Assembly (NCBI GenBank): GCA_013289685.1
Contig: JABCZL010000010.1
Coordinates: 236,017 to 300,016 of the forward strand
DNA length: 64,000 nt
Direction: 5' to 3'
Source: Acidobacteriota bacterium
GTDB lineage: Bacteria > Acidobacteriota > Terriglobia > Terriglobales > Acidobacteriaceae
Of the stretch, positions 49,020 to 57,877 are shown piece after piece. Within the stretch, counting starts at the first letter, position 1. Each line of letters starts with the position of its first letter. The notes under the pieces are model-generated. The model saw only the letters and a program-made list of their open reading frames with translations, searched no databases and was not told where the DNA came from. Position numbers and translations under genes: made by a program.

Positions 49020-49243
49020 CGAGCAATGGTCCTTTTGATTCAGGCCGAGAACGACTAAAGTCTTGCCCCCGGGCCATGCTTTGACCAAGGAAGCCGCTAA
49101 GAAGCACAAAGATTTTCAATCCAAGATCTAACCCGGCATTCGGCAAGACCGGACATGACGGAAACGGGGATTCTGTTCCACGGCCACCGACGTTTGGGAG
49201 CCGACGTGCTGGCCTTTCTCGGCGCAGCAGATGAACGCGCCTT
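49020..49243 (+). pseudogene. decayed fragment duplicating the 3' end of the alpha/beta hydrolase at 45690-46496
   Basis: ccttttgattcaggccgagaacgac...aagccgctaagaagcacaaagattttcaatccaagatctaacccggcattcggcaagac...ggggattctgttcc...gacgtgctggcctttctcggcgcagcagatgaa aligns by eye to 46280-46490 with frameshifts and an in-frame stop. Confidence 0.85.
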
Positions 49244-49360
49244 GAAGATGTTGGGGCCGAAGTACCGAAAGGCTTGGAACTGGGTGCTATCTGCGCCGCA
49301 CGTAACGGTGTAAACTCACCTGCTCGATCGAAATACAGCCGCGCTTGAGGAGCACTCTTG

Positions 49361-50335
49361 ATGGACCCAAATATCCCTGCCGGAATCATCCTTGGTTTGA
49401 TTGCCTGGTTTCTACTGCGCTACCTGGCTGGCGGCATTTATACCGTCGATCAGAACGAGCGCGCGGTGAAGACCAACTTCGGTCGCGCCGAAAGAATCCC
49501 CGGAGCCACCACCCTCAACGATCCCATCTCGGCCGGGCTCGACGCCGAGGAAAAGCAGCGCTACCAGTATCCCCAGGTTCGCGTCATTATGCCGGGGGGG
49601 CCTTATTTCAAGTGGCCGTGGCAAAGGATTTACAAGGTTTCGATCGCCACTCAGACCGTCAATATGGCATTCGATCCCGACACCCCCGGCGCCAATCAAG
49701 CCGGCACTATCGTGGACGCCGTGACGAAGGACCAGCTCAACACCGGACTCACCGGCCAGATCCGCTACCGTATTTCCGAGCGGAATCTCTATGCCAAGAT
49801 TTTCGGCGTCAAGAATCCCATCGCTCATGTCATGGGCTATTTCGTTTCCGTGTTGCGCGAGCGCATTGCCACCTTCGAAGCGCCCGCCGCTGCCGGCGTT
49901 GACCCCACCACGAGCGGCATCTCTATTAATGACCTTCGCAAGAATCTCCGCGACCTCAACGAACACATGGACCGCGAGTGCAGTTCTTCCGAGGCTCGCT
50001 ATGGCATCGTACTTGACGCCTCCTTGATCACCGGCATCGACCCGCCGCCCGAGGTCGAGTCCGCGCTCGCCGCCATCAACACCGCGCACAATATGGTTTC
50101 GTCCGACGTCAGTCTCGCGCAGGCCACCGCCGACCAGCGCATCGAGCAGTCCAAGCGCGCCGCCGAAATTGAAACCCTCAAAGCTCAAGCTGAAGTCCAG
50201 CCGCTTATTTCTCTGGCAGATCAATTATCCGCACTCAAAGGGACCGGGGAAGGAGCCTTGCGCGCGTACGTTCGCAACGTGCGTCTCGGCCTTTTCGGCA
50301 ATGCCCAGCAGGTTGTCGTGGAGACCAAGCAATGA
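49361..50335 (+). CDS. SPFH/band-7 (stomatin/prohibitin-like) membrane protein 1
   Basis: GGIYTVDQNERAVKTNFGRAERI...GPYFKWPWQRIYKVSIATQTVNMAFD...QIRYRISERNLYAKIFGVKNPIAHVMGYFVSVLRERIA...IAQSK-like helical tail. Confidence 0.88.
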   Translation: MDPNIPAGIILGLIAWFLLRYLAGGIYTVDQNERAVKTNFGRAERIPGATTLNDPISAGLDAEEKQRYQYPQVRVIMPGGPYFKWPWQRIYKVSIATQTVNMAFDPDTPGANQAGTIVDAVTKDQLNTGLTGQIRYRISERNLYAKIFGVKNPIAHVMGYFVSVLRERIATFEAPAAAGVDPTTSGISINDLRKNLRDLNEHMDRECSSSEARYGIVLDASLITGIDPPPEVESALAAINTAHNMVSSDVSLAQATADQRIEQSKRAAEIETLKAQAEVQPLISLADQLSALKGTGEGALRAYVRNVRLGLFGNAQQVVVETKQ

Positions 50336-51279
50336 CTCTACTTATCGCCGCTGCTGTCACATTCTTCGCCTGCTTCGTCCTGGTACCCGTGGTCTTCTGG
50401 TTGCTGCGTTTTTTCGGGTTCTATGCGATCGTGGAAGAGCGCACGTGCAATGTCTATGTCCTGTTCGGCAAGGTCGTGGCGGTCATCGATGAACCCGGGT
50501 TGCACCTTCTCCTCTTCAAGCTGGGCTTGAAGGCGCCGATTGTCCGCTGGCTCGGTAAGCTGTATGTCCTCGATATGCGAATCGACCAGCAATATCTGCG
50601 CAGCCAGCCGGTGAACTCCGAAGAAGGCGCGCCCATGGGCATCGGCATCTGGTATGAGATGTTCATCAGCGATCCGGTCGCGTTCCTGTTCAAGAACGCC
50701 GATCCGCGCGGCTCGCTGGCTACCAACGTCAGCAATTCCACCGTCCGTTGCCTCAGCAACCTGAAGCTCGCCGACCTGCTGCAAAACCGCCACGCCATGA
50801 GTCAGACCGTGCGTACCGAAGTTTCCCCGCAATCGCACGACTGGGGGTACAAGCTGGGTTCGGTCTACATCCGCAAGGTCCACTTTCGCGACGCCCAAAT
50901 GATCGAGCAGATCGAAGAGAAAGTCGTGAACCGGCTACGCCAGGTCACTTCCTCGATTAAGCAAGACGGCTCCAACCAGGTGAGCATCATTACCAGCACC
51001 GCCGAGCGCCAGGCGGCCGTTGAATTTGCGAAAGCCGCCGCCATGCGGCCTCGCATTGTTGGAGAGGCACTCAACAGAGTCGCGGCGGATCCCGATGTCG
51101 AAGAGGCGATGTTCGAGATTCTCGAGATTCAGAAGATCATCGACAGCAAGGCGCGCATCACGCTGATTCCAGAGAAAGGCGGCATACTTCCCGAACTGCT
51201 GGCTTCTACTTCTCGTTCGACGGACGCACCGTCGCCATCACCTGCGCGCCCGAAGGGTCCTGCCACCGCCCAGAGTTAA
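50332..51279 (+). CDS. SPFH/band-7-like membrane protein 2
   Basis: ATGA overlap with the preceding gene; FFGFYAIVEERTCNVYVLFGKVVAVIDEPGLHLLLF...VRTEVSPQSHDWGYKLGSVYIRKVHFRDAQMIEQIEEKVVNRLRQVTSSI. Confidence 0.85.
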   Translation: MTLLIAAAVTFFACFVLVPVVFWLLRFFGFYAIVEERTCNVYVLFGKVVAVIDEPGLHLLLFKLGLKAPIVRWLGKLYVLDMRIDQQYLRSQPVNSEEGAPMGIGIWYEMFISDPVAFLFKNADPRGSLATNVSNSTVRCLSNLKLADLLQNRHAMSQTVRTEVSPQSHDWGYKLGSVYIRKVHFRDAQMIEQIEEKVVNRLRQVTSSIKQDGSNQVSIITSTAERQAAVEFAKAAAMRPRIVGEALNRVAADPDVEEAMFEILEIQKIIDSKARITLIPEKGGILPELLASTSRSTDAPSPSPARPKGPATAQS

Positions 51280-51341
51280 CAAGGGAGTCCAGTTCGTGCC
51301 GGTGACACTTGCCGTCGAGTAGACTATCCGCGGAGAATCAC

Positions 51342-52682
51342 ATGCCAAGCGCCCGACACTCCAAGCTCGTCAGATGCAGCCTCGCAATCGCCTTCGCAGC
51401 TTCCACTATTTTCGCGGCACACCGAGCTCAAGCCCAGGCCGACTACCAGCCCACCCCTGAGAACCTGCAAGCCCGCCGCGAATTCCAGGACATGAAGTTC
51501 GGTATGTTCATTCACTGGGGCGTCTACAGCGTGCTCGGAGACGGCGAATGGGTCTTCCACGAGCGCCATCTCAAAGTCGACGAATACAATCGCCTGCCTG
51601 CATTTTTCGATCCCGAGAAATTCGACGCCCAGGCCTGGGTTGCCCTCGTCAAAGCAGCCGGCATGAAATACATCACCATCACCTCGCGCCATCACGACGG
51701 CTTCGCCATGTTCGACTCGAAAGTTTCCGACTGGAACATCGTGCAGCGGACGCCGTATAAGAAAGACCCGCTGAAAATGCTGGCCGACGAGTGTCACCGC
51801 CAGGGCATCAAGCTCTTCTTTTATTATTCGCAGCTCGACTGGCACAATCCCGACTACTTCCCGCGCGGCGCAACTAGCTGGAATAACGGCCGCCCCGACC
51901 ACGGCGACTGGAACGCCTACCTCGACACCTATATGGACGGCCAGTTGACCGAGCTACTCACCAACTATGGCCCCATCGGCGGCATCTGGTTCGACGGCAT
52001 GTGGGACAAGCCCGACGCCGACTGGCATCTCACCAAGACCTACGCGCTCATTCATCAGCTACAGCCAGCCGCGCTCATTATTCCCAACCATCATCAGACG
52101 CCGCGCCCCGGCGAAGACGTGCAGACCTTCGAGCGCGATCTCCCCGGCCAGAACACCGCCGGATTCAATACCAAGTATGTGAGCACGAACATCCCGCTGG
52201 AAAGTTCCGACACACTCAACGGCGCCTGGGGATTCAACATCGGCGACAGCAACTACAAGAGTCGGGAAGAATTGGTGCGCAAGCTGGTCCGCGCGGCCGG
52301 AAACAACTCTAACTTGCTGCTGAACATCGGGCCGTACCCGAACGGTGAGATTGATCCGCAGTTCGTCAGCCGCCTGCACGCCGTCGGCGACTGGCTCGCA
52401 AAATACGGAGACTCGATCTACGGAACTCGCGGAGGCCCCATCCCGCCCGGCGATTGGGGAGTCACTACGCAAAAAGAAAATAAGATCTACGTCCACGTAC
52501 TGAATTGGGGATCTCCCCTGCTGGCCCTGCCGCCGATCGCTGGGAAAATATCAGCGGCGCAGGTGATGATCGACGGCGCCAAAGCCGACGTCACGCAAAA
52601 CCCAGAGGGCGTAATCCTGAAACTCCCCGCCCCGAAGACCGACGAAATCGACCGCGTGATCGTGCTGACTGTCGCCAAATAG
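51342..52682 (+). CDS. GH29 alpha-L-fucosidase, secreted
   Basis: FQDMKFGMFIHWGVYSVLGDGEWVFHE, KYITITSRHHDGFAMFDSKVSDWN, YGPIGGIWFDGMWDKPDADW; signal peptide from the ATG at 51342. Confidence 0.95.
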   Translation: MPSARHSKLVRCSLAIAFAASTIFAAHRAQAQADYQPTPENLQARREFQDMKFGMFIHWGVYSVLGDGEWVFHERHLKVDEYNRLPAFFDPEKFDAQAWVALVKAAGMKYITITSRHHDGFAMFDSKVSDWNIVQRTPYKKDPLKMLADECHRQGIKLFFYYSQLDWHNPDYFPRGATSWNNGRPDHGDWNAYLDTYMDGQLTELLTNYGPIGGIWFDGMWDKPDADWHLTKTYALIHQLQPAALIIPNHHQTPRPGEDVQTFERDLPGQNTAGFNTKYVSTNIPLESSDTLNGAWGFNIGDSNYKSREELVRKLVRAAGNNSNLLLNIGPYPNGEIDPQFVSRLHAVGDWLAKYGDSIYGTRGGPIPPGDWGVTTQKENKIYVHVLNWGSPLLALPPIAGKISAAQVMIDGAKADVTQNPEGVILKLPAPKTDEIDRVIVLTVAK

Positions 52683-52683
52683 C

Positions 52684-52784
52684 TTGTCATCCTGAGCGGC
52701 GTCTTTTTGCCGCGAAGGATCTATGCAACTGGCGGGAAGTGCCTAGATCCTTCGCGCGCAAAGAACGCGCGCTCAGGATGACAA
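52684..52784. repeat. nested inverted repeat between convergent genes
   Basis: ttgtcatcctgagcg (52684-52698) / cgctcaggatgacaa (52770-52784), plus inner cgcgaaggatct (52711-52722) / agatccttcgcg (52745-52756). Confidence 0.9.
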
Positions 52785-52797
52785 ATCTGTTTTTGCT

Positions 52798-53949
52798 TCA
52801 TCCCTTCGCCGCCCACAGCCCACCGTGCTGGTAAGCCAGGTTTCCGATCTGTCCCGCGCGCGCCGCTGCGACCCCCGTCTCTACCGGCGCGTTCGGCTCT
52901 TTGCGGCTCTTCACGCAGTCGAAGAAATTCTCCATGTGTGAAATGGTGCCGTCGAGTACACTGCGTGCGCTGACCGCAGGATTCTTCTCCTCCTCCACAT
53001 GTTCACGATGAACCGTGAACCTGCTGCGATTGATCTTCAACGTCGCATCCGTCCCGCGAAATTCCAACCCACCGTCGTCGATGGACGAATTCATCATCCC
53101 CTCATACACCACATCGAAGCCGGGATAGCGAAACGCTGCCTGGATCGTATCCGGACAATCCCACTGCTCGAAAATATATTTGTCCGCGATCATCACTGCG
53201 TTCCGCGGCTGATCGGCCTTCATCGCCCAGTGCACCACATCGATCCAGTGGGTGAATAAGTCGGTCATCGCGCCGCCGCCAAAATTCCAGAACCATCGCC
53301 AGTGGTCGAACTTCTCCTGGCTGAAGGGCTGGTCAGGCGCGGATCCAAGCCAGGCCTTCCAATCGAGTGCCTCTTGATCCATCGGCTTCGGCGGCCTGCT
53401 CCGGTGATAGTTCTGCCACCAATAGGTTCTCACCTGCACCACGCGGCCCAGTCCGCCCCCCTGAATGATGTCGACCGCGTCGCGAAAATGACTCCAGCTG
53501 CGCTGCTGCATGCCGCACTGCAAAATCTGCTTGCTGGACCGCACCGCGCGGGTCAGCGTGGCGCCTTCCTCCACGGTGTGCGTGACCGGCTTTTCCAGAT
53601 AGACGTCCTTGCCCGCTTTCAGAGCCTCGACCGCCATGGGCACATGCCAGTGGTCCGGGGACGCAATAATCACCGCATCAATATCCTTGGCCAGCACTTC
53701 CCGATAATCCAAGTGCGCGGTGGCGAGACCGTTGGATTTCTGCACGATAAAGTCGCGGTTCGGGCCATACACATCGCTCACGGCCACAATCTGGTAAGGC
53801 GCGACCTTATCCGCGGCATCGAGAAGCCCCCGCATCCGGTGCCCCGCTCCAATGACTCCAATACGAAGCGTGTCGTTAGCGCCGAACACGCGGGTTGAAG
53901 CCAGCGCAGTAAGTCCACTTGCAATGATGAAATTGCGGCGAGTAATCAT
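52798..53949 (-). CDS. Gfo/Idh/MocA-family oxidoreductase with Tat-like signal
   Basis: MITRRNFIIASGLTALASTRVFGANDTLRIGVIGAGHRMRGLLDAA, DAVIIASPDHWHVPMAVEALKAGKDVYLEKPVTHTVEEG. Confidence 0.95.
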   Translation of the reverse strand: MITRRNFIIASGLTALASTRVFGANDTLRIGVIGAGHRMRGLLDAADKVAPYQIVAVSDVYGPNRDFIVQKSNGLATAHLDYREVLAKDIDAVIIASPDHWHVPMAVEALKAGKDVYLEKPVTHTVEEGATLTRAVRSSKQILQCGMQQRSWSHFRDAVDIIQGGGLGRVVQVRTYWWQNYHRSRPPKPMDQEALDWKAWLGSAPDQPFSQEKFDHWRWFWNFGGGAMTDLFTHWIDVVHWAMKADQPRNAVMIADKYIFEQWDCPDTIQAAFRYPGFDVVYEGMMNSSIDDGGLEFRGTDATLKINRSRFTVHREHVEEEKNPAVSARSVLDGTISHMENFFDCVKSRKEPNAPVETGVAAARAGQIGNLAYQHGGLWAAKG

Positions 53950-54098
53950 GGATAGATCCTCCACTCCGTTTTGTGCGGAATGATCCTATCAAGTTTTTGT
54001 CCGCTGGCAAGCGCTCAATGACCAGTGGTCAAAACGTTAAATCGTGTTTACGTCAACTGTCGTGGATTCCGGCGCACGAGCGGCGTACATTGCTGTTT

Positions 54099-54623
54099 AT
54101 GAAACGATTCAGTTGGTTGCTCTTACTGTCACTCGCCACGGTCTATCCGGCTTTCACGCAAGAAACTGCAAACAAGATGTTGAAGGTCAGTCTTCGCAGT
54201 GAAAACCCGTCGTGCAATATCAATGGCGATCTACAACTCGAAATCACTCGAGAGAATGTCGGCGCTCCTGATCTGATTGTGCCTCGCTGGTGGGGGTGGG
54301 GAGGGGGTCGGACAAATATCTGGGTCTACGACGACAAAGGTAAAGAGGTGGTGACAACGTTCTTGGCAGATGAACTGCCACCACCGCCAAAGCCTTGGGA
54401 TTTCATCCTTCTGGATAGGGGCGAGTTCGTTGGAACACGCGTGAACGAGCCGGTCAAACATTTCGTTAGCAAGCCCGGTGTGTACGAACTCGTGGTCGAG
54501 TACGCGAGTTACTGGTCCGAGCAGGATGCGAGGGAAGTGATGAAAATGCCCGATGCTCCATTCTGGTCGCGAGAACGTGGATCGTTGCTATCGAACCGCA
54601 TCAAGGTGATCGTTACCAAGTAG
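54099..54623 (+). CDS. secreted hypothetical protein
   Basis: Signal peptide MKRFSWLLLLSLATVYPAFTQE, then LKVSLRSENPSCNINGDLQLEITRENVGAPDLIVPRW, a beta-rich domain. Confidence 0.7.
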   Translation: MKRFSWLLLLSLATVYPAFTQETANKMLKVSLRSENPSCNINGDLQLEITRENVGAPDLIVPRWWGWGGGRTNIWVYDDKGKEVVTTFLADELPPPPKPWDFILLDRGEFVGTRVNEPVKHFVSKPGVYELVVEYASYWSEQDAREVMKMPDAPFWSRERGSLLSNRIKVIVTK

Positions 54624-54712
54624 TCCACTGGCGAAAGATCCCCATAGCTCTCACTGACCTCAATCGATTCCACAGCGCGTTCATCTACTCAACTTCTGCT
54701 AGAATCCCTCCC

Positions 54713-55147
54713 GTGAAACGTCGAACATTACTCCAAGCGATTCCTGCCGCCGCATTCCTTCCGGCGACACTTTGGGCCACTTCCCAGCAAGACCATGCCG
54801 CTCCCACGCAGGCCGGCGTCTACGAACTCCGCGTCTATCACGCCGCCGCGGGGAAATTGGCAGACCTGCTGACACGCTTCCGCGAGCATACCGTAAAACT
54901 CTTTGACCGCCATGGCATGAAAAGCGTCGCCTACTGGACGCCCGTCGATGAGCCCGACAAGAGCAACACTCTGATCTACATCCTCTATCATCCCAGCCGC
55001 GAAGCAGCCGCCGCCAACTGGAAATCTTTTCAGGACGACCCGGAATGGAAGAGCGTCCACGACAAGTCCGAGGTGAACGGCAAACTCGTGGACAAAGTGG
55101 ACTCCACCTTCATGGCCCTGACCGACTTCTCCCCGCCCTTGCGCTAA
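54713..55147 (+). CDS. NIPSNAP-family protein with signal peptide
   Basis: GTG start; VYELRVYHAAAGKLADLLTRFREHTVKLFDRHGMKSVAYWTPVDEPDKSNTLIYILYHPSREAAAANWKSFQDDPEWKSV. Confidence 0.92.
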   Translation: MKRRTLLQAIPAAAFLPATLWATSQQDHAAPTQAGVYELRVYHAAAGKLADLLTRFREHTVKLFDRHGMKSVAYWTPVDEPDKSNTLIYILYHPSREAAAANWKSFQDDPEWKSVHDKSEVNGKLVDKVDSTFMALTDFSPPLR

Positions 55148-55167
55148 GAAGTAAAGATAAACGTAAC

Positions 55168-55233
55168 GCCGGGTGCGCATTTCTCGCGTCCTTTGCTGAG
55201 AAAGCCTGCCCTGAGCGCAGCGGAAGGGTGGGG
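55168..55233. repeat. dispersed repeat, apparent mosaic of types A and B
   Basis: gggtgcgcatttctcgcgtcctttgctgagaa (type B-like) joined to ccctgagcgcagcggaagggtgggga (type A-like). Confidence 0.6.
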
Positions 55234-55239
55234 ATTGCC

Positions 55240-55956
55240 CTACGATTGGCAAATCTTCTCCAGCGCCATCCGGCTGCGGATCACCAGGGTCGCCCCCTTC
55301 ATCTGCATCAACTGCTTCTTCTTGAACTCGGAGAACAACCGGCTGACCGTCTCGCGCGTCGTCCCGATAATCTCCGCAACTTCCTCGTGGGTCATGGTGA
55401 GCTTCACCTGCGCCGAGCCGTCCTCCTGCGCGGTCTTGGTCGACCACGAGAGCAGGAGCTTGGCAAATTTTTCAGACGGTGAAACGGAGAGCCCCAGCGT
55501 GCGGATCTCTTCATACGCCACGTAGTAGTTGCGGCTCAACTGCTGCGCCACGCGCACCGCTACCTCCGGAAAGTCCCGCAACAGGTGCAGCAAAGAATCT
55601 CGAGGAATGAAATTCGCCTGGCCCGGTTCCATCATCTCGGCGGTCACTTCGTACGGCCGGTTCGACACCACCGCGTTCAGACCGAGAACGTCTCCCGAGT
55701 CCGAGACCTTGGTGATGATGGTCTTGCCTTCGCGCGACGACGTCGACAATTTTGCCTTGCCCACGCATAGCACGAACACGCCGCGCGGTTGCTGCCCCTC
55801 GATAAAGAGCATCGCTCCCTTGGGATAAACAGCGGTCGATTTGATCTCGTTCAGCCGTTGAGCGGCCTGCAGCGAAAGATTGCAGAACAGATGTTCTCCC
55901 CGTACCGGGCAACTGACACAGTTATCAAGAATATTAAGACCATAAGGAGCCCGCAT
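55240..55956 (-). CDS. Crp/Fnr-family transcriptional regulator with N-terminal Cys cluster
   Basis: MRAPYGLNILDNCVSCPVRGEHLFCNLSLQAAQRLNEIK...cNMP-binding-like GAMLFIEGQQPRGVFVLCVGKAKLST; HTH LTMTHEEVAEIIGTTRETVSRLFSEFKKKQLMQ. Start at 55956 preferred to 56220. Confidence 0.92.
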   Translation of the reverse strand: MRAPYGLNILDNCVSCPVRGEHLFCNLSLQAAQRLNEIKSTAVYPKGAMLFIEGQQPRGVFVLCVGKAKLSTSSREGKTIITKVSDSGDVLGLNAVVSNRPYEVTAEMMEPGQANFIPRDSLLHLLRDFPEVAVRVAQQLSRNYYVAYEEIRTLGLSVSPSEKFAKLLLSWSTKTAQEDGSAQVKLTMTHEEVAEIIGTTRETVSRLFSEFKKKQLMQMKGATLVIRSRMALEKICQS

Positions 55957-56184
55957 AAGAAATCCTCCCTTGGGCCAGGAGTAGCCGTAAATCCTCGGCT
56001 CTTCGTCTCCGCCCACGGGAATGGTATGGCACGCCCCCCACCAAATCCCGGGCACCGGCCAGCTCGCAGCAGGATGTCCGTATGTGATAGAAACAAAGTA
56101 AGTTGTAGCTATATTCCAGGATTGCGCCAGATTCACGCGCACTCGCGGATCCGCCCAATCTGGGTTATTTCCCACACACCGGTG

Positions 56185-56200
56185 CGTGATCTGAATCACG
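56185..56200. promoter_or_regulatory. perfect 16-nt palindrome resembling a Crp/Fnr-type operator
   Basis: CGTGAT-CTGA-ATCACG; FNR-type half-site geometry (TTGAT-N4-ATCAA) with G replacing T at the outer position. Confidence 0.5.
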
Positions 56201-56257
56201 AATTGTTGTGATTTGAGCACTCAACGGGATCTAACCGAAGGCTATCCTCGTCGTCAA

Positions 56258-57010
56258 TCAGGGCCCTACCGTTACCTGCAGAGGTCCGGGCGTTTTCAGG
56301 TCAGCCCGGTAAATCAGCTTTCTCGGCGCCACCTCACCCACGGCGTCGACATGAACAACGTATCCCCCGTGCGGAAGCGTCTCGCCAAAGGGCAATTCCT
56401 TGGCAACCGTACCCCGCCGCAGCACGAAATGTTGATACCCGATGGCGGTCGCCCGGCCATTCTCCGCCACCGCCAGCACGTAGTACGTCAGATCCATATC
56501 GTCGGGCGAGGTGTTGGTAACTTCCACACTCCCTTCAATCCGGTTCGCGGTCACATGCGCCGGCGCCTTCCAATTCAGGGTCAGGGCCGCCAACACCCGC
56601 AGCACAAATCCCTTTTGCACCGCCGACTCCCGATCGCCAGCTTCGGTCGCCGACACCGTAAACTGAAACTCTCCCGGACGCTCCGGCTCCCCCTGGAGAA
56701 GTCCGGTATCGTCGAGTTTCATGCCCGGCGGCAGCGCCCCCTTCTCAACCTTCCAGTGAAGCGCCGACACCCCGCCACGAGCGTGCAGGTGAATCCCATA
56801 CTGTCGATGCGGATACGCGTCCGGCAATTGGGAATCGTTCTCAATGACCAAGCTCCGCTGGTCCTGAGGCGCCGCTGGCGCACCCTCAGCCAGTTCACTT
56901 CCTGCCTCAACCGGCCCAAGCTGGCATCCCGCCATCCCCACGGCGCCCGCTAACAGCAGGACCAGTTTCAGAACCCGCTCCGTCCTTTGCACCCTCGTCA
57001 TCTTGCCCAC
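56258..57010 (-). CDS. putative lipoprotein with Ig-like (He_PIG-type) domain
   Basis: LKLVLLLAGAVGMAGCQLGP lipobox; LPDAYPHRQYGIHLHARGGVSALHWKVEKGALPPGMKLDDTGLLQGEPERPGEFQFTVSATEAG. Confidence 0.75.
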   Translation of the reverse strand: MGKMTRVQRTERVLKLVLLLAGAVGMAGCQLGPVEAGSELAEGAPAAPQDQRSLVIENDSQLPDAYPHRQYGIHLHARGGVSALHWKVEKGALPPGMKLDDTGLLQGEPERPGEFQFTVSATEAGDRESAVQKGFVLRVLAALTLNWKAPAHVTANRIEGSVEVTNTSPDDMDLTYYVLAVAENGRATAIGYQHFVLRRGTVAKELPFGETLPHGGYVVHVDAVGEVAPRKLIYRADLKTPGPLQVTVGP

Positions 57011-57291
57011 CTTAAATCGATCAGCGCGATCAGCGGCCCTAACCCCGATACCCTACTCTCCCATAATTCTCCCGCTTCCGTATAAGAATGTTCTGCCAGC
57101 GCAATCTTGCGCCCGCCCCCCATGAACTCCTTCGTGATACTTCGTGCCCTTAGTCGTTTGAGCTTTTTCTCCCGGATGGTCAAAGCGACCCCAAAACCGA
57201 GGTCACATTGACTTGGATTTGAGATTTCTGACAAACTACGCTCTGGGGAGTTCTCTCGCGTTCCGCATTCCTGTTGCACGAATTCAGTTTT

Positions 57292-57705
57292 ATGGAACTG
57301 TTGCTCAATCTAGCGTGGCTGCTGTTGGCGCTGCCGGCTTATTGGCTGTGGCGCGTCTCCAGAACTGTCCCCGCTGGCCGTAAGATCAGCTCCTGGCAAT
57401 GCCTGCTGGCCTTGGGTTGCATGCTTGTCATCCTCTTCCCGGTGGTTTCGGCCACGGACGACCTCTGCGCCATGCGGACCGAGATGGAAGAATCGCCGGC
57501 CAGCAAGCGCACCGTCCGGCAGGCGAGCCCCGACAAAGTCTCGGCCTGGAAGTGGCAGAGTCCTCCCGCACTTGCCGGATCAACTAATTTTTTGATTGTG
57601 AATGACGAGGACTGGCAGCAAATGCCGGCCGCCTCTCTGTCTGTGCCGGCAGCGCCCGCCATCCAGCGGGCGGGCCGCGCTCCTCCTGCTTCTTTCCCCG
57701 GTTAG
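57292..57705 (+). CDS. small membrane/periplasmic protein preceding the RND efflux operon, unknown function
   Basis: MELLLNLAWLLLALPAYWLWRV and CLLALGCMLVILFPVVSATDDLCAMR hydrophobic segments; no recognised domain. Confidence 0.6.
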   Translation: MELLLNLAWLLLALPAYWLWRVSRTVPAGRKISSWQCLLALGCMLVILFPVVSATDDLCAMRTEMEESPASKRTVRQASPDKVSAWKWQSPPALAGSTNFLIVNDEDWQQMPAASLSVPAAPAIQRAGRAPPASFPG

Positions 57706-57795
57706 TCCCTCGCATCACCTAGTTAAAAGAATCACGGCGAAGTGTTTATTAACCTTTGCGAAATAGTTAGTTGGGAAACTAGATCGTAGTGTCGT

Positions 57796-57813
57796 CGGCG
57801 GATTCGTCCGCCG
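57796..57813 (+). promoter_or_regulatory. UUCG-capped hairpin in the leader of the efflux operon
   Basis: cggcgga-ttcg-tccgccg, 7-bp perfect stem, about 65 nt before the TolC-like ATG. Confidence 0.5.
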
Positions 57814-57877
57814 GATACAACCCGTTACCGAAGCCCTTTTCTCGGGGCGGGCCGGCGGATGCCCATGGAGTTCCTAA

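Noticed and set aside
55957-56220. N-terminal extension of the Crp/Fnr ORF
   Set aside because: Low-plausibility residues and it would place the candidate operator inside the coding region; the internal ATG gives a standard Crp/Fnr N-terminus.
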